Source of the DNA: Methylobacterium terricola
GTDB taxonomy: Bacteria > Pseudomonadota > Alphaproteobacteria > Rhizobiales > Beijerinckiaceae
Direction: 5' to 3'
Length of the DNA: 64,000 nt
NCBI RefSeq assembly: GCF_006151805.1
Contig: NZ_VDDA01000005.1
Location: 422,332 to 486,331 of the forward strand
Under the pieces are notes generated by a model. The model saw only the letters and a list, made by a program, of their open reading frames with translations, was not told the origin of the DNA and did not search any database. A program made the translations under genes and the position numbers. The stretch's first letter is position 1, and each line of letters starts with the position of its first letter. Positions 16,712-26,342 of this stretch are shown piece after piece.

Positions 16712-17611
16712 ATGGCACCCATGACCGGATCACTGGAAAACTTGACCGTTCATCCGGACGGCGGGCCGGACCCGGCCTCCGGCGACCTGCTCTCGCACGT
16801 GCTGGCGCAGATCCGGCTCACCGGGGACCATGTCCGGTCGCATGTCGTCGCGCCGTCGAAGGGCCTGGACCTCGAAGCCGGCGCCGCCAATGTCCTGGTG
16901 GTCGCCGACGGCTCGCTCGACGTCGTGGACGAGGCTGGGGAGCGCGTCGCGATCGACACCGGCGATCTCGTGCTTCTGCCCCGCGGGCTCGGAGGATCGA
17001 GGCTGGTGGCCGCCGCCTCGCACGCCTCGGTGATCGTGTGCCGGTTCTGGTTCGATCCCCACTCTCTTCGCGGCATGATCTCGGCGCTGCCCGGGCGCAT
17101 CCACATCCGGCACGCCGAAGGAGCCGGATGGCTCGACGGCATCGTCCCCTTCCTGATGCTCGAGGTGACCGACGACGAGCCCGGCGCGGCCCTGATGATC
17201 TCGCGGATCATCGACGTCATCGTCATCCGCACCCTGCGGACCTGGGTGCAGCGCGGGCACACCACCGGATGGCTCGGAGGGCTGTCCGATGCCCGCATCG
17301 CCCGGGCGCTGAAGGTCATCCACGAGCGACCGCTGCCGCGTTGGAGCGTCGAGGCCCTGGCCGAGGTCAGCGGCATGTCCCGGTCGAGCTTCTGCGAACG
17401 ATTCGCCGCGCTCGTCGGACGCTCGCCCCTGCGCTACCAGAACGAGTGGCGGCTCACGCTCGCCCGGGACATGCTGGTCGCCCGCGAGGCCCGTGTCGGC
17501 GAGGTCGCGCTGCGCGTCGGCTACGAGTCCGAGGCGGCGTTCAGCCGTGCTTACAAGGCGATGTTCGGCCATCCCCCGAGGGACGAGCCTGCCCCGCCGA
17601 GCGGGCCATGA
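16712..17611 (+). CDS. AraC-family transcriptional regulator
   Basis: A 299-residue regulator with an N-terminal cupin-type sensing domain (about residues 10-130) and a C-terminal AraC double helix-turn-helix (about 190-290; WSVEALAEVSGMSRSSFCERF, then EVALRVGYESEAAFSRAYKAMFG). It is divergent from the membrane protein at 15945-16523 with 188 bp between the genes, which makes that gene the first candidate target. Confidence 0.87.
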   Translation: MAPMTGSLENLTVHPDGGPDPASGDLLSHVLAQIRLTGDHVRSHVVAPSKGLDLEAGAANVLVVADGSLDVVDEAGERVAIDTGDLVLLPRGLGGSRLVAAASHASVIVCRFWFDPHSLRGMISALPGRIHIRHAEGAGWLDGIVPFLMLEVTDDEPGAALMISRIIDVIVIRTLRTWVQRGHTTGWLGGLSDARIARALKVIHERPLPRWSVEALAEVSGMSRSSFCERFAALVGRSPLRYQNEWRLTLARDMLVAREARVGEVALRVGYESEAAFSRAYKAMFGHPPRDEPAPPSGP

Positions 17612-17692
17612 TCGCAGATGGCACCGATAGCCGCCGGGGTGGGAGGCGGCAGGCAGAGTCGGCGACCGATGAGAACGAACTCCACGACGTCC

Positions 17693-18688
17693 CTACTTCT
17701 CCACCAGTTCTACCCGGCGGTTCCTGGCGCGGCCGGCCTCGGTCGCATTGCCGGCGACCGGGGCATAGGGACCGACGCCGCGGGCATGAAGCCGGCCGGC
17801 TTCGATGCCGAACCGGCTCGTCAGGGCCTTCGCCACGGCGGCGGCCCGCGCCTGGGACAGGGTGACGTTGTGCTCGAGCGACCCCGACGTGTCGGTATGG
17901 CCGACGATGTAGACCTGCCGGGCGGCATCCCGCTTGAGCAAGGCGGCCATCTGGGCGAGCGTCGCGTCGGATTCAGCCTTCAGGGTGGCGCTGTCGGTCT
18001 CGAACTGGATCCCGTCGAGCGCCACGTGGCCGAACGACGCGAGGCCGTCGCCTATGGCCTTGGCATCGACGACGACCTGGCCACTCTTCATCGCGCGGGC
18101 CTCGACGATCTGGAGCAGCACGCCAGGCTGCAGGGCGCCGTCCTGGCTCACGAGCAGGGAGACGTCGACTTGTCCCTCCGGGCGGGTCAGCCGGGCGGTC
18201 AGGGACCGCACGTTGCCGTTGGTGGCGTCGAGGAGGTCGATCCGCAGGTTGAACAGGTCGCTTCCCATGGCCCGGTTGACCGGGTCGGCGAGGGCGGCGG
18301 CGAAATCGAAGCCACCGCACTCCTCGGTCTCGCAGCGAAACGCCACCTGGAAACCGGCTGAGGTCAGGGTGCGCTCGTAGGTGCGGAAGACCTCCAGGGC
18401 CGATTTTCCCTTAGGAGTAGCGTAGGCGATGCTCGTCACCTGCCCCTCGGAGGTCATGCTCCGGGCGAACCGGCTCTTCTGGTTCGTATCGTAGGGGCCG
18501 AGCGGCAGGGTCAGCGCGGCGAAATCCTGCTGCCGGTAGCCGACGATCACCGCCCCGGCGAAGCGCGAGACGATCGGGCTGTCCTTGCTGCCCTTCACGT
18601 CCGTCGTCGGCACCTCGACGGCGAAGGCCGGCATCGCGACGACGGCGGAGAGACAGACGAACGCGAGTCTCTCGAAACGTGAGGACAT
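17693..18688 (-). CDS. OmpA-family outer-membrane-associated protein
   Basis: A 331-residue exported protein. The signal peptide is FERLAFVCLSAVVAMPAFA. The middle (about 30-200) resembles DUF4892 proteins and the C-terminal OmpA domain (about 215-330) has the peptidoglycan-binding pattern (ALDGIQFETDSATL, VGHTDTSG, LSQARAAAV, RNRRVELVEK). The start at 18688 has AAAGGAG upstream. It lies 64 bp beyond the hybrid kinase gene on the same strand. Confidence 0.83.
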   Translation of the reverse strand: MSSRFERLAFVCLSAVVAMPAFAVEVPTTDVKGSKDSPIVSRFAGAVIVGYRQQDFAALTLPLGPYDTNQKSRFARSMTSEGQVTSIAYATPKGKSALEVFRTYERTLTSAGFQVAFRCETEECGGFDFAAALADPVNRAMGSDLFNLRIDLLDATNGNVRSLTARLTRPEGQVDVSLLVSQDGALQPGVLLQIVEARAMKSGQVVVDAKAIGDGLASFGHVALDGIQFETDSATLKAESDATLAQMAALLKRDAARQVYIVGHTDTSGSLEHNVTLSQARAAAVAKALTSRFGIEAGRLHARGVGPYAPVAGNATEAGRARNRRVELVEK

Positions 18689-18752
18689 GGCCGCACTCCT
18701 TTCACGGCGGGAGACACGAGGGAACCCGGGCGGCGCCGGCCGCATGCCCGCG

Positions 18753-20414
18753 TCAGGGCGCAAGCGAGCCGCCCCGCCCCGCCGTGCCTTTGGCCAGCAT
18801 GCTCTTCGCAACGACGACGGAACGCAGCTCGGCCGGGCGGACGGGCTTCGACAGGATCGGCATGTCCGGCGCACCCAGTTCCTCGCGCACCCGCGCCTCG
18901 TCGTGGCCGCTGATGACCACCACGGGGACCTCGTGCCCCGCCAGGCGCCGCACCGCCGCGATGCATTCGGCCCCGGTCACGCCGTTGCCGAGATCGAAAT
19001 CCGTGACGAGGAGGTCCACGGCGGCGATGGAGGCGGGAATGCCCGGCTCGGCCTGGACCTCGCAGCCCCATCGGCGTAGCAGGCTGGCGGTCGCGGACAG
19101 CACCGCCTCGTCGTCCTCGATCAGCAGCACCCGCAGGCCGCGGACCGCGGCGGGCGGGTCGAGACGGCGCCACTCGCCGTCGAGGACCGGCCCCCGCACG
19201 GCCGGGAGGTTGCCGAGGGTCACGCAGGTGCCCAGCCCCGGGACCGAGCGGAGCGCGACCTCGACGTCCAGGATCTCGCCGAGGCGGCGCACGATCGGCA
19301 GGCCGAGGCCGACCCCTTCGAGGTCGCGGTCGCCGCGCTGGCGGACCTGGTAGAACTCGTCGAAGATCCGGGCCTGGTGCTCGGGCGGAATGCCGGGGCC
19401 GCGATCGTAGACCTGCACGGCGAGCCGGCCGTCCCGCTGGCGCCGGCAGCCGATCAGGATCGGCCGGCCGGGCGCGTACTTGATGGCGTTGTTGACGATG
19501 TTCTGGAGCATCGTGGTGAACAAGGCTCGGTCGGTATGCACGGCGGCGCGGCAGGGCCGGCAGCGCAGGGTGGTACCGGCGAGCTGGGCGGCCTCAGAAT
19601 TCTGCCGCCGCACGTCCTCGACGATGTCGCCGATCGCCACCGGCTCGAAGCGGGGGCGGACCTTGCCGCTGTCGAGGGTCGAGATGTCGAGGAGCGACTT
19701 GAACAGCCGCGACACGCTCTGGAGCGAGCGGTCGATGTTGTCCACCATCCGCACTTCGTCCGGCCCGAGCCGGCCGTCGCGCAGGCAGGCGGTGAACAGG
19801 CTGATGGCGTGGATAGGCTGGCGCAGGTCGTGGCTCGCCTAGGCGAGGAAGCGCGACTTAGACAGGCTCGCCTCCTGCTCGCGCGCATAGGCCCCGCGCA
19901 AGCGCTCGAGCAGGCCGTAGATGTAGGTCGGCACGAGGAGCGTGGTCAGGACCAGCGTCGCGACCATGAACGGGTTGTCGCGCCAGTAGGTCGAAAAGCC
20001 CGTCGTGACGGCGATCGACGACAGGGCGGCGAGGGTCGAGAGCTTGAGCGAGGCCGCGCCGTAGCGCAGCCCGTTGCCGACGATCATCCGCAGGACGATG
20101 GCGTAGAGCGGCAGGAACGGCGCCCCGCCGATCGACATCGTGTAGGTGATGCCCACGATGTCGAGGACGAAGGCGAAGGCGCGCCGCCGCCGGTTGTCGC
20201 TCGGATGCCGGGAGATCCAGGCATAAATCGCCGCCGTGACGAGCCAATGCGCCGTCACCAGGCCGGCGACGATGCGCAGCTCCGGCGGGCCGATCCCGGC
20301 GAGCGCCTGGGGCACGACGTAGAGGCTCACGCATCCGATGGCGACGAGGCGGATGAGGGTTTGCGCCTTCTCGTTGTCGGCCTTCTCGCCCGGCCCGTGT
20401 CCCAACCCCGTCAT
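18753..20414 (-). pseudogene. Hybrid histidine kinase interrupted by an in-frame amber codon
   Basis: One continuous frame of 553 codons broken only by TAG at codon 192 (19841-19839). Before it: about six membrane spans, recalling RpfC-type or peptide-sensing kinases, ending SKSRFLA. After it: ASHDLRQPIHA, the H-box with His195, an ATPase domain (NIVNNAIKYAPG, DRGPGIPP, GVGLGLPIVRRLG) and a receiver domain (LLIEDDE, LLVTDFDLGNG, LSKPVRPAEL). The stop falls three codons before the phosphorylated His, so the product would be a membrane stub unless the stop is suppressed or translation restarts, for example at Met 19754. Everything else looks intact. It is paired with the LuxR-type regulator upstream, 179 bp away. 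Confidence 0.8.
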
Positions 20415-20593
20415 CGCCCGGTCGCCGCTCTCCCGCCTGGCCGAGTTTCATCCGACTTCGTCATGGCTCCGGATCCGCCCACCCCGCACCGACTGCCACA
20501 GGCCTCGCCGGAGCGACATTAGGGCAGGTGTACAGGGCAGGCGTGCGATCCGCTCGCGGGGCCGCGCCATGCACCGTCGCGCATGCTGACGTC

Positions 20594-21238
20594 TCACACG
20601 TTCAGGAGACCACTCAGCCCGGCATTGGCCGCCTTCGCGGCGGCAGCGGCGCGGGAGGTGACGTCGAGGGCGCGCAGGAGCGCGGAGACGTGGATGCGGA
20701 CGGTGAAGGGCGAGATGTCCAGCTCGCGGGCGATCTCCTTGTTGGTCCGCCCCTGCGCGACGAGGCGCAGGACGTCGCGCTGGCGCTGGGTCAGGGGCGG
20801 CAGGCCGGTCGGGGCCAGGGACAGTTCCGACCGGGGATTGCGCCGGATGACGAACTCGCCCTCGCGCACTGCCGCGATCGCCCGGGCGATCTCCGACGCG
20901 GGCAGCGACTTGGCGATGAAGCCGTCGGCGCCCTCGGCCATGACGGTGCGGATCAGGGCTTCGTCCTCGATCATAGACACGACGATGATCGAGGTCTTCT
21001 GGAATTCCTCGCGCAAGCCGCCGATCGACCGCTGCGGGTCGAGGCCGGGAAACAGCAGGTCGAGGAAGACCGCCTGCGGCGGCGGGCCGGACCGGGCGAG
21101 AGCCAGGACCTCCTCCATCGTCTCGGCCTCCCATACCGGCGCGCGCGGGTAGAGCCGCTCGGCGATGTGCCGCATGCCCTCGCGAAACAGCGGATGGTCG
21201 TCCGCGACGATGACGGCCTCGCTCGCTCGGACGGTCAT
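20594..21238 (-). CDS. LuxR/NarL-family response regulator
   Basis: A 214-residue response regulator. The receiver has acidic residues Asp13/Asp14 (VADDHP), phospho-acceptor Asp60 ([10 protein letters not shown]) and a Lys in IAKSLP. A GerE-type helix-turn-helix spans about 148-200 ([20 protein letters not shown], then [15 protein letters not shown]). The ATG at 21238 is chosen just before the receiver; the ORF to 21934 is not supported. It lies just upstream of the interrupted hybrid kinase on the same strand and is its likely partner. Confidence 0.88.
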   Translation of the reverse strand: MTVRASEAVIVADDHPLFREGMRHIAERLYPRAPVWEAETMEEVLALARSGPPPQAVFLDLLFPGLDPQRSIGGLREEFQKTSIIVVSMIEDEALIRTVMAEGADGFIAKSLPASEIARAIAAVREGEFVIRRNPRSELSLAPTGLPPLTQRQRDVLRLVAQGRTNKEIARELDISPFTVRIHVSALLRALDVTSRAAAAAKAANAGLSGLLNV

Positions 21239-22014
21239 TCCAGTGCCGATCGCTTCATCGCAAGCGCCCTTCCCGCGGTCGCGCCGGGAGGGCCGTGATG
21301 CACACGGAACCCAGATACGCATACCGCAAGGACGCGTCCTCGAGCCCCATAGGACATCCGTACTGGTATGCCGGTTCCTAGCGTCTGTCCAGCAACCTCT
21401 CACAGGGTCATGACAGGTGAGAGACCCGTACTTTCGAACAATTTGAATCTCATTCTCGTCCCCTGGTCGGCGCAGAACGTCGAGGCGGCCTGGAGATAAT
21501 GATCGTGGGGCTCGGGAATGCGGCGAGTGCCGGATCGCGAGCACGCAATTCTTGAGCGCCAAACTCAGGCGTGCACATTCATCTTCGGGAGGACGGACCC
21601 GCGGCGGTCTCGCAGCGTCCCGACCGGAGGTCCTGTGGGCCGGCATCTGGAAGGCAAAGGCGCCGGCCGAGAGAACGGTCCGTCTCCGTGCCGGGAGGGT
21701 GATGGCGCATGCCGGACAGGAGCGGGGCGCCGATGCGCGCGACGCGGCCTCGTCGACCATCGGGACGACGGACAATGACGCTCGTGCCGCGCCATCCGGT
21801 CTCGCTGACGAGCGCAGAGAAATGCCGAGGACGGCAAAGGACAAGCTTATCGGGGAGCCGATCATCCTCGCGGTGAGGACGTCGAGGATCCCCACCATGG
21901 ATCGAGGGGGCTTTCCGCCCCCTCGCGCTCGCATGGATTTCCGCGAGCGTCGTTCGTGCCCCTTGGTAATCTCAGGGGCCCACCTGAGTGATCAGGGACC
22001 GACTCGGCAAGGAC
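21239..22014. other. No gene supported (about 780 bp)
   Basis: Between the response regulator start and the stop of the microcin-like gene. Open frames here have Arg/Pro-rich or irregular translations without ribosome-binding sites or domains. I looked for further double-glycine leader peptides or a small hydrophobic immunity-type ORF and saw none that I can support. Confidence 0.45.
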
Positions 22015-22245
22015 CTACTTGGCCCAATAGCTCCCGCTGCCGAACGGCGTGCTCCAGAAGTTGTAGCTGGCACCACCCGCGACAGGAAGCTCGCCGACCG
22101 AGAAACTTCCGACCTGGAATTCGAAGCCGACGACCTTCCCCCCGTTCCAGTAGAGCTTTCCGCCGCTGACGTCGTCGAGCTCGTGCGGCTCCAGCTCGCG
22201 AACGGGGGCCCGGTCTTCCGTAGCGCAGTGTGGCGCGTTCGACAT
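22015..22245 (-). CDS. Double-glycine leader peptide, microcin V-like precursor
   Basis: A 76-residue precursor with AGGAG well placed before the ATG at 22245. Residues 15-29 (VRELEPHELDDVSGG) align residue for residue with the whole microcin V leader (MRTLTLNELDSVSGG), with a 14-residue N-terminal extension. Cleavage after Gly28-Gly29 would release a 47-residue core rich in Gly and aromatic residues, with Lys at both ends and no Cys, ending STPFGSGSYWAK. It is divergent from a HlyD adaptor and a C39-peptidase ABC exporter, exactly the machinery that cuts and exports such peptides. Whether the product kills, signals or binds a surface is unknown. No immunity gene is recognised. Confidence 0.82.
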   Translation of the reverse strand: MSNAPHCATEDRAPVRELEPHELDDVSGGKLYWNGGKVVGFEFQVGSFSVGELPVAGGASYNFWSTPFGSGSYWAK

Positions 22246-22537
22246 GATCCAACTCCTGGTCCGATCGAATGAGAAAAAGTCTGCCGTGCCTGTTTTGACA
22301 ACCGACGCCTGCAGACCGTGTTCGACCTAAGCAAAGCGCCAATCCCTCTGCAATAACACACCTGTGCTAGTCGAACGTCTCGCGCGTCTGCCTTACGAAG
22401 GCTCGTCGGATAGGTCGGTACTAATGCGCAGAGAATGAGTGTGTTTCCGTTCGATCGAAGAGAGGTCTTTTTTCCGGGCGGGGGCCGGGACGGACGAGGA
22501 ACCGTCCCGAGGCGGTGCGGAGCATGAGGCCTCGGGC
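22246..22537. promoter_or_regulatory. Divergent promoter region of the peptide/exporter cassette
   Basis: A 292-bp region, more AT-rich than its surroundings in parts, that must carry promoters for the peptide gene (minus) and the HlyD gene (plus). I see no confident -35/-10 pair or operator. An in-frame GTG at 22439 could extend the HlyD protein by 33 residues, but the extension is unlike coding sequence. Confidence 0.45.
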
Positions 22538-23836
22538 ATGACGCATCCCCCCGGCGCGGGATCGCTCTTCCGGCCTGAATCCGTCGAGAGCCGGCGGGAT
22601 TCCTGGCTCGGGCATCCGCGCGTCATCCGCTTGATGCCGGTCACGGGCTTCGCCCTCGCCTCGCTCGTCTTCGCCATCGCTATCCTGGCGTTTCTCGTGC
22701 TCGGCCAGTACACGCGGCGCGTGCCCGTCACCGGCCTCGTGCTGCCGCCCGACGGCCTGACCCGGCTCGCAGCCCCTCAAGCCGGCTGGATCTCGGAGAT
22801 CACGGTCACGGAGGGGCAGCATGTCCGGCGCGGGGACGTGCTCTATGCCCTGCGCGTCGACAGCACGACCTCGCTCGGCGACACGCAAGGGGCGGTGGCC
22901 TCCGTGCTGCGCGCCAAGCGCGACGAGCTGCAGGGCGCGCTGGAACGGCGGGAAAAGCTCGATCTCGCCGAGAAGCGGGGTCTGACGGAGCAGGCCGACC
23001 ATCTCGACCGCGAACTCGCCGAGATGGACGCGCAGGTCGGGATCCTGGATCGCTTCGCCGGCGAGTTGGAGATCATGGCCCAGAGGCAGCAGAAATGGCT
23101 CGATCGCGGCCTGAGCCGGTCGGCCGACTATGAGAGCCGGCTCCAGGCCTACAACGCGCAGAAGGCTCAGGTCCTGGCGCTGCGGCGCGAGCGCCTGCAG
23201 ACCGAGGGGCGCCTGAACGAAATCAGGACGCGGCTCGCCAGCTTCGATCTCCAGAGCCTGGCCAGGCGGAGCGAGATCCGCCAGCAGATCCTCGATCTCG
23301 ACGGCCAGATCTCCGAGAGCGAGGCGCGGCGCGAATTGCGCATCGAGGCGCCGCGCGATGGGTTGGTGACCGGCATCAGCGCCTCGGCGGGCCAGGCCGT
23401 GGCGGCGGGCGCCCCGCTCCTGACGATCGTGCCCGCCGGCAAGCCGCTCGTCGCGCAGCTCCTGGTGCCGAGCAGCGTCATCGGCTTCCCGCGGGACGGC
23501 GCGCGCGTCCTCCTGCGCTACCGGGCCTTTCCCTACCAGAAGTTCGGCCAGTATCCCGGCCACATCGTCTCGGTGTCCCGCGCCAACCTGCGGCCCGAGG
23601 AGGTCGCCCAGATCGCGGGCGGTACCGGCAGCGCCGCCGGCCCGACCCTTTATCGGGTGACGGTGGCGCCCGACCAGCCTTTCGTCCGCGCCTATGGCCA
23701 CACCGAAGCGCTCCAGCCGGGCATGCAGGTGGACGCGCATCTCCTGGGCGAGACGCGACCGCTCTACCAGTGGATCCTGGAGCCCCTCTACGGCCTGCGC
23801 GCGACGATTACCACCTCGCCCGGACCCGCCTCATGA
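22538..23836 (+). CDS. HlyD/CvaA-like membrane fusion protein of a peptide exporter
   Basis: A 432-residue periplasmic adaptor. Cytoplasmic N-terminus of about 33 residues (SLFRPESVESRRDSWLG), one membrane span at about 34-56, a biotinyl-lipoyl-like half (PQAGWISEITVTEGQHVRRG), a long coiled-coil hairpin (about 100-260), the second lipoyl half (IEAPRDGLVTGISASAGQAV) and a beta-barrel domain. The shape matches CvaA-type adaptors that link a C39-ABC exporter to TolC. The start at 22538 has GAGG upstream. Its stop overlaps the exporter start (ATGA), so the two are co-translated. Confidence 0.85.
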   Translation: MTHPPGAGSLFRPESVESRRDSWLGHPRVIRLMPVTGFALASLVFAIAILAFLVLGQYTRRVPVTGLVLPPDGLTRLAAPQAGWISEITVTEGQHVRRGDVLYALRVDSTTSLGDTQGAVASVLRAKRDELQGALERREKLDLAEKRGLTEQADHLDRELAEMDAQVGILDRFAGELEIMAQRQQKWLDRGLSRSADYESRLQAYNAQKAQVLALRRERLQTEGRLNEIRTRLASFDLQSLARRSEIRQQILDLDGQISESEARRELRIEAPRDGLVTGISASAGQAVAAGAPLLTIVPAGKPLVAQLLVPSSVIGFPRDGARVLLRYRAFPYQKFGQYPGHIVSVSRANLRPEEVAQIAGGTGSAAGPTLYRVTVAPDQPFVRAYGHTEALQPGMQVDAHLLGETRPLYQWILEPLYGLRATITTSPGPAS

Positions 23837-25977
23837 CGTCGTTCGACCAACGCCTGCGCACCGCCCTCCATCTCGGGCGGTCGACACCCGTGATCCTGCA
23901 GGCGGAATCGGCCGAGTGCGGCCTGGCCTGCATCGCCATGGTGGCGGGCTTCCATGGTCATCGCCTGGACCTCGCGGCGGTCCGGAGCCGCTACGCGATC
24001 TCCATGAAGGGCGCGACGTTGCGCGATCTCATGCGGGTCGGCACCGAGCTCCGCCTGAGCACCCGCGCCCTGAAGCTCGACATCCCCGATCTGCCCACCC
24101 TGCGCCTGCCTTGCATCCTGCACTGGCAGCACAGTCATTTCGTCGTCCTGACCCGGGTCGGACCCCGCTCGGCGGTGATCCACGATCCCGCCTTCGGGCG
24201 CCGAACGGTGCCGCTCGCCGAACTCTCGGCCAAGTTCACCGGGATCGCCCTCGAACTCTGGCCGACGGAGCGGTTCGAGCGGAAGCAGGAGCGTGCGAGC
24301 ATCTCGGTGGTGGATCTCGTCCGCCGCACGTCGGGCCTCGGGCGCGCGGCGCTCCAGATCCTGGCCATCTCCGTTCTGCTCGAAATCACCGTCCTGGCGA
24401 TGCCGATCGGCTTCCAGCTCGTGCTGGACGAGGTCGTGGTGGCGGCCGATCCGAATCTCCTGACGCTGATCTGCATCGCGCTCGTGCTCCTCCTGGTGCT
24501 CCAGGTCGCGGCGGGCTTCGCGCGCACATGGGCGACGATGCTGATCGGCACCAACCTGATGATGCAGTGGAAGGCGGCCCTGTTCGACCGGCTGGTGCGC
24601 CAGCCTCTCGGCTTCTTCGAGAAGCGCCATGTCGGCGACATCGTCTCGCGCTTCGGCTCGCTCGACGCCATGCACCGCACGCTGACGACGCGGGCCGTGC
24701 AGGCCTTGCTCGATGGGGTCATGAGCCTGACCCTCGTCGTGATGATGGGGCTCTATGGCGGCTGGCTGCTCGCGCTGGCGCTCGTCAGCGTTGGTCTCTA
24801 CGTGCTGCTGCGGGTCCTCGCCTACGCGCCCTACCGGGAGATCTCGGAGGCCGCCATCGCCCATGGGGCGATGGAGAGTTCCCATCTGATGGAGACGGTG
24901 CGCGGCATCGCCAGCGTGAAGACCCTCAACCTGGAATTCTGGCGCCGCGACACCTGGATCAACCACATGGCGGAGCGGCTGAACGCCGAGCTGCGCGTCC
25001 AGCGGTTCGACGCCTGGTTCCAGGCCGCCAACACCGCGTTGTTCGGGCTCGACCGCATCGCGATGATCTATGTCGGCATCCTGGCCGTTCTGGGGGATCG
25101 CCTGTCGGTCGGCATGTTCGTGGCGTTTCTCGCCTACAAGGACCAGTTCGCCACCCGCGTCGCGACCTTCGTCGAGACGATGCTGCAGTTCCGGATGCTG
25201 TCGCTCCATGGCGAGCGGCTCGCCGACATCGCCCTCAGCGAGCCGGAGGCGCGACAGGACGGCGTGCCGATCCTCGCGGGCGCGCAGGCGCGCGCGGCGA
25301 GCCGGCTGGAGGTGCGCGACATCCATTTCCGCTATGCCGATGGCGAGCCCGACATCCTGTCCGGTCTCAGCTTTTCGGTCGAGCCGGGCGAGTGCCTCGG
25401 CATCGCCGGCCCCTCCGGATGCGGGAAATCCACGCTTCTGAAGATCCTGGCAGGCCTCTCGGCGCCGAATTCCGGTCAGATCCTCCTCGATGGTCTCGCC
25501 CTGTCCTCGATCGGGCTTTCCGCCCATCGCGAGCGCGTCGGCTGCGTCCTGCAGGACGACAGGCTGTTCGCGGGGTCGATCTTCGAGAACATCGCGGGTT
25601 TCGACCCCGAGGCAGATCCGCAATGGGTCATCGCCTGCGCGCGCTTCGCCGCCATTCACGACCAGATCGTGCAGATGCCGATGGGCTACGAGACGCTGGT
25701 CGGGGATATGGGCAGCGTCCTGTCGGGGGGGCAGACGCAGCGGATCGTGCTCGCGCGCGCGATCCATCGCCGCCCCGGCCTCCTCCTCCTCGACGAGGCG
25801 ACCAGCCACCTGGACCCGGCCAGCGAGCGGGCGATCAACGACGCCGTACGCAAGCTGCCCATGACCCGTATCATCATCGCCCATCGGGAAACGACGCTGG
25901 CCATGTGCGACAAAGTCCTGAACTTCGGCCGGGCGCGTGCGATCGTAGGCCGCAAGAGCGAGAATGCGGGTGCCTGA
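23833..25977 (+). CDS. Peptidase-containing (C39) ABC exporter, CvaB-like
   Basis: A 714-residue bifunctional exporter. Peptidase C39 domain at about residues 10-140 with catalytic Cys29 (AECGLACIAM), His102 (QHSHFVVL) and Asp118 (IHDPAFG); six-helix membrane domain at about 160-450; ATPase domain with Walker A GPSGCGKST (526-534), signature LSGGQTQRIVLARA and Walker B LLLLDEATSHLD. All catalytic residues are present, so it should cleave a double-glycine leader and export the core peptide. The start at 23833 overlaps the HlyD stop (ATGA). The obvious substrate is the divergent precursor at 22015-22245. A TolC-type outer-membrane channel is not encoded here. Confidence 0.92.
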   Translation: MTSFDQRLRTALHLGRSTPVILQAESAECGLACIAMVAGFHGHRLDLAAVRSRYAISMKGATLRDLMRVGTELRLSTRALKLDIPDLPTLRLPCILHWQHSHFVVLTRVGPRSAVIHDPAFGRRTVPLAELSAKFTGIALELWPTERFERKQERASISVVDLVRRTSGLGRAALQILAISVLLEITVLAMPIGFQLVLDEVVVAADPNLLTLICIALVLLLVLQVAAGFARTWATMLIGTNLMMQWKAALFDRLVRQPLGFFEKRHVGDIVSRFGSLDAMHRTLTTRAVQALLDGVMSLTLVVMMGLYGGWLLALALVSVGLYVLLRVLAYAPYREISEAAIAHGAMESSHLMETVRGIASVKTLNLEFWRRDTWINHMAERLNAELRVQRFDAWFQAANTALFGLDRIAMIYVGILAVLGDRLSVGMFVAFLAYKDQFATRVATFVETMLQFRMLSLHGERLADIALSEPEARQDGVPILAGAQARAASRLEVRDIHFRYADGEPDILSGLSFSVEPGECLGIAGPSGCGKSTLLKILAGLSAPNSGQILLDGLALSSIGLSAHRERVGCVLQDDRLFAGSIFENIAGFDPEADPQWVIACARFAAIHDQIVQMPMGYETLVGDMGSVLSGGQTQRIVLARAIHRRPGLLLLDEATSHLDPASERAINDAVRKLPMTRIIIAHRETTLAMCDKVLNFGRARAIVGRKSENAGA

Positions 25978-25997
25978 ACGGGGTTTCCCCTATAAGT

Positions 25998-26264
25998 GAT
26001 GGCTGGCACCGGCACGTCAGCCTGGTGATGCTGGTCTTCGCGGTGCTGGCGCGGGTGCGCCAGCGGGCCGACGGCCCGCCCCAAGAACCGGGCGAAGGGC
26101 CAAGCTCGCCCATGCCCTGGTCGCTGCAGGAGATCCGACCGGTTGCGACCCGGCTCGCGCAACGGTGCATCGAACCGCCTCTCGTCGTCGCCTGGTCATC
26201 GTGGCTGCGCGCTCACCGCGCCGCGACCCGCCAAGCTTACCTCAGGAGGCGGAGACAACTGTAA
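25998..26264 (+). pseudogene. IS701-type transposase, C-terminal relic
   Basis: The frame reads GWHRHVSLVMLVFAVLARVR, then WSLQEIRPVATRLAQR and RAHRAATRQAYLRRRRQL before TAA. This is the characteristic C-terminal end of IS701/IS4-like DDE transposases, including the last helix and the basic tail. The catalytic part is missing: the relic begins 20 bp after the exporter stop. It is a mobile-element scar bounding the microcin-like cassette. Confidence 0.7.
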
Positions 26265-26342
26265 TGCTAGGACCGATTCCGGCGGCCGTACCCAGCCCAG
26301 GTGCCTCCAGCCGATCAGGCAACAATCGTTGGGAGAGGGTCT

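Noticed and set aside
21552..22169. A + strand ORF containing SSSGG as a second GG-leader peptide
   Set aside because: The surrounding residues do not match the leader pattern (no conserved Glu-Leu before the Gly-Gly), there is no ribosome-binding site, and it overlaps the microcin-like gene on the other strand.
23788..25884. A 698-codon open frame on the - strand
   Set aside because: Shadow of the C39 ABC exporter, whose catalytic motifs are all on the + strand.
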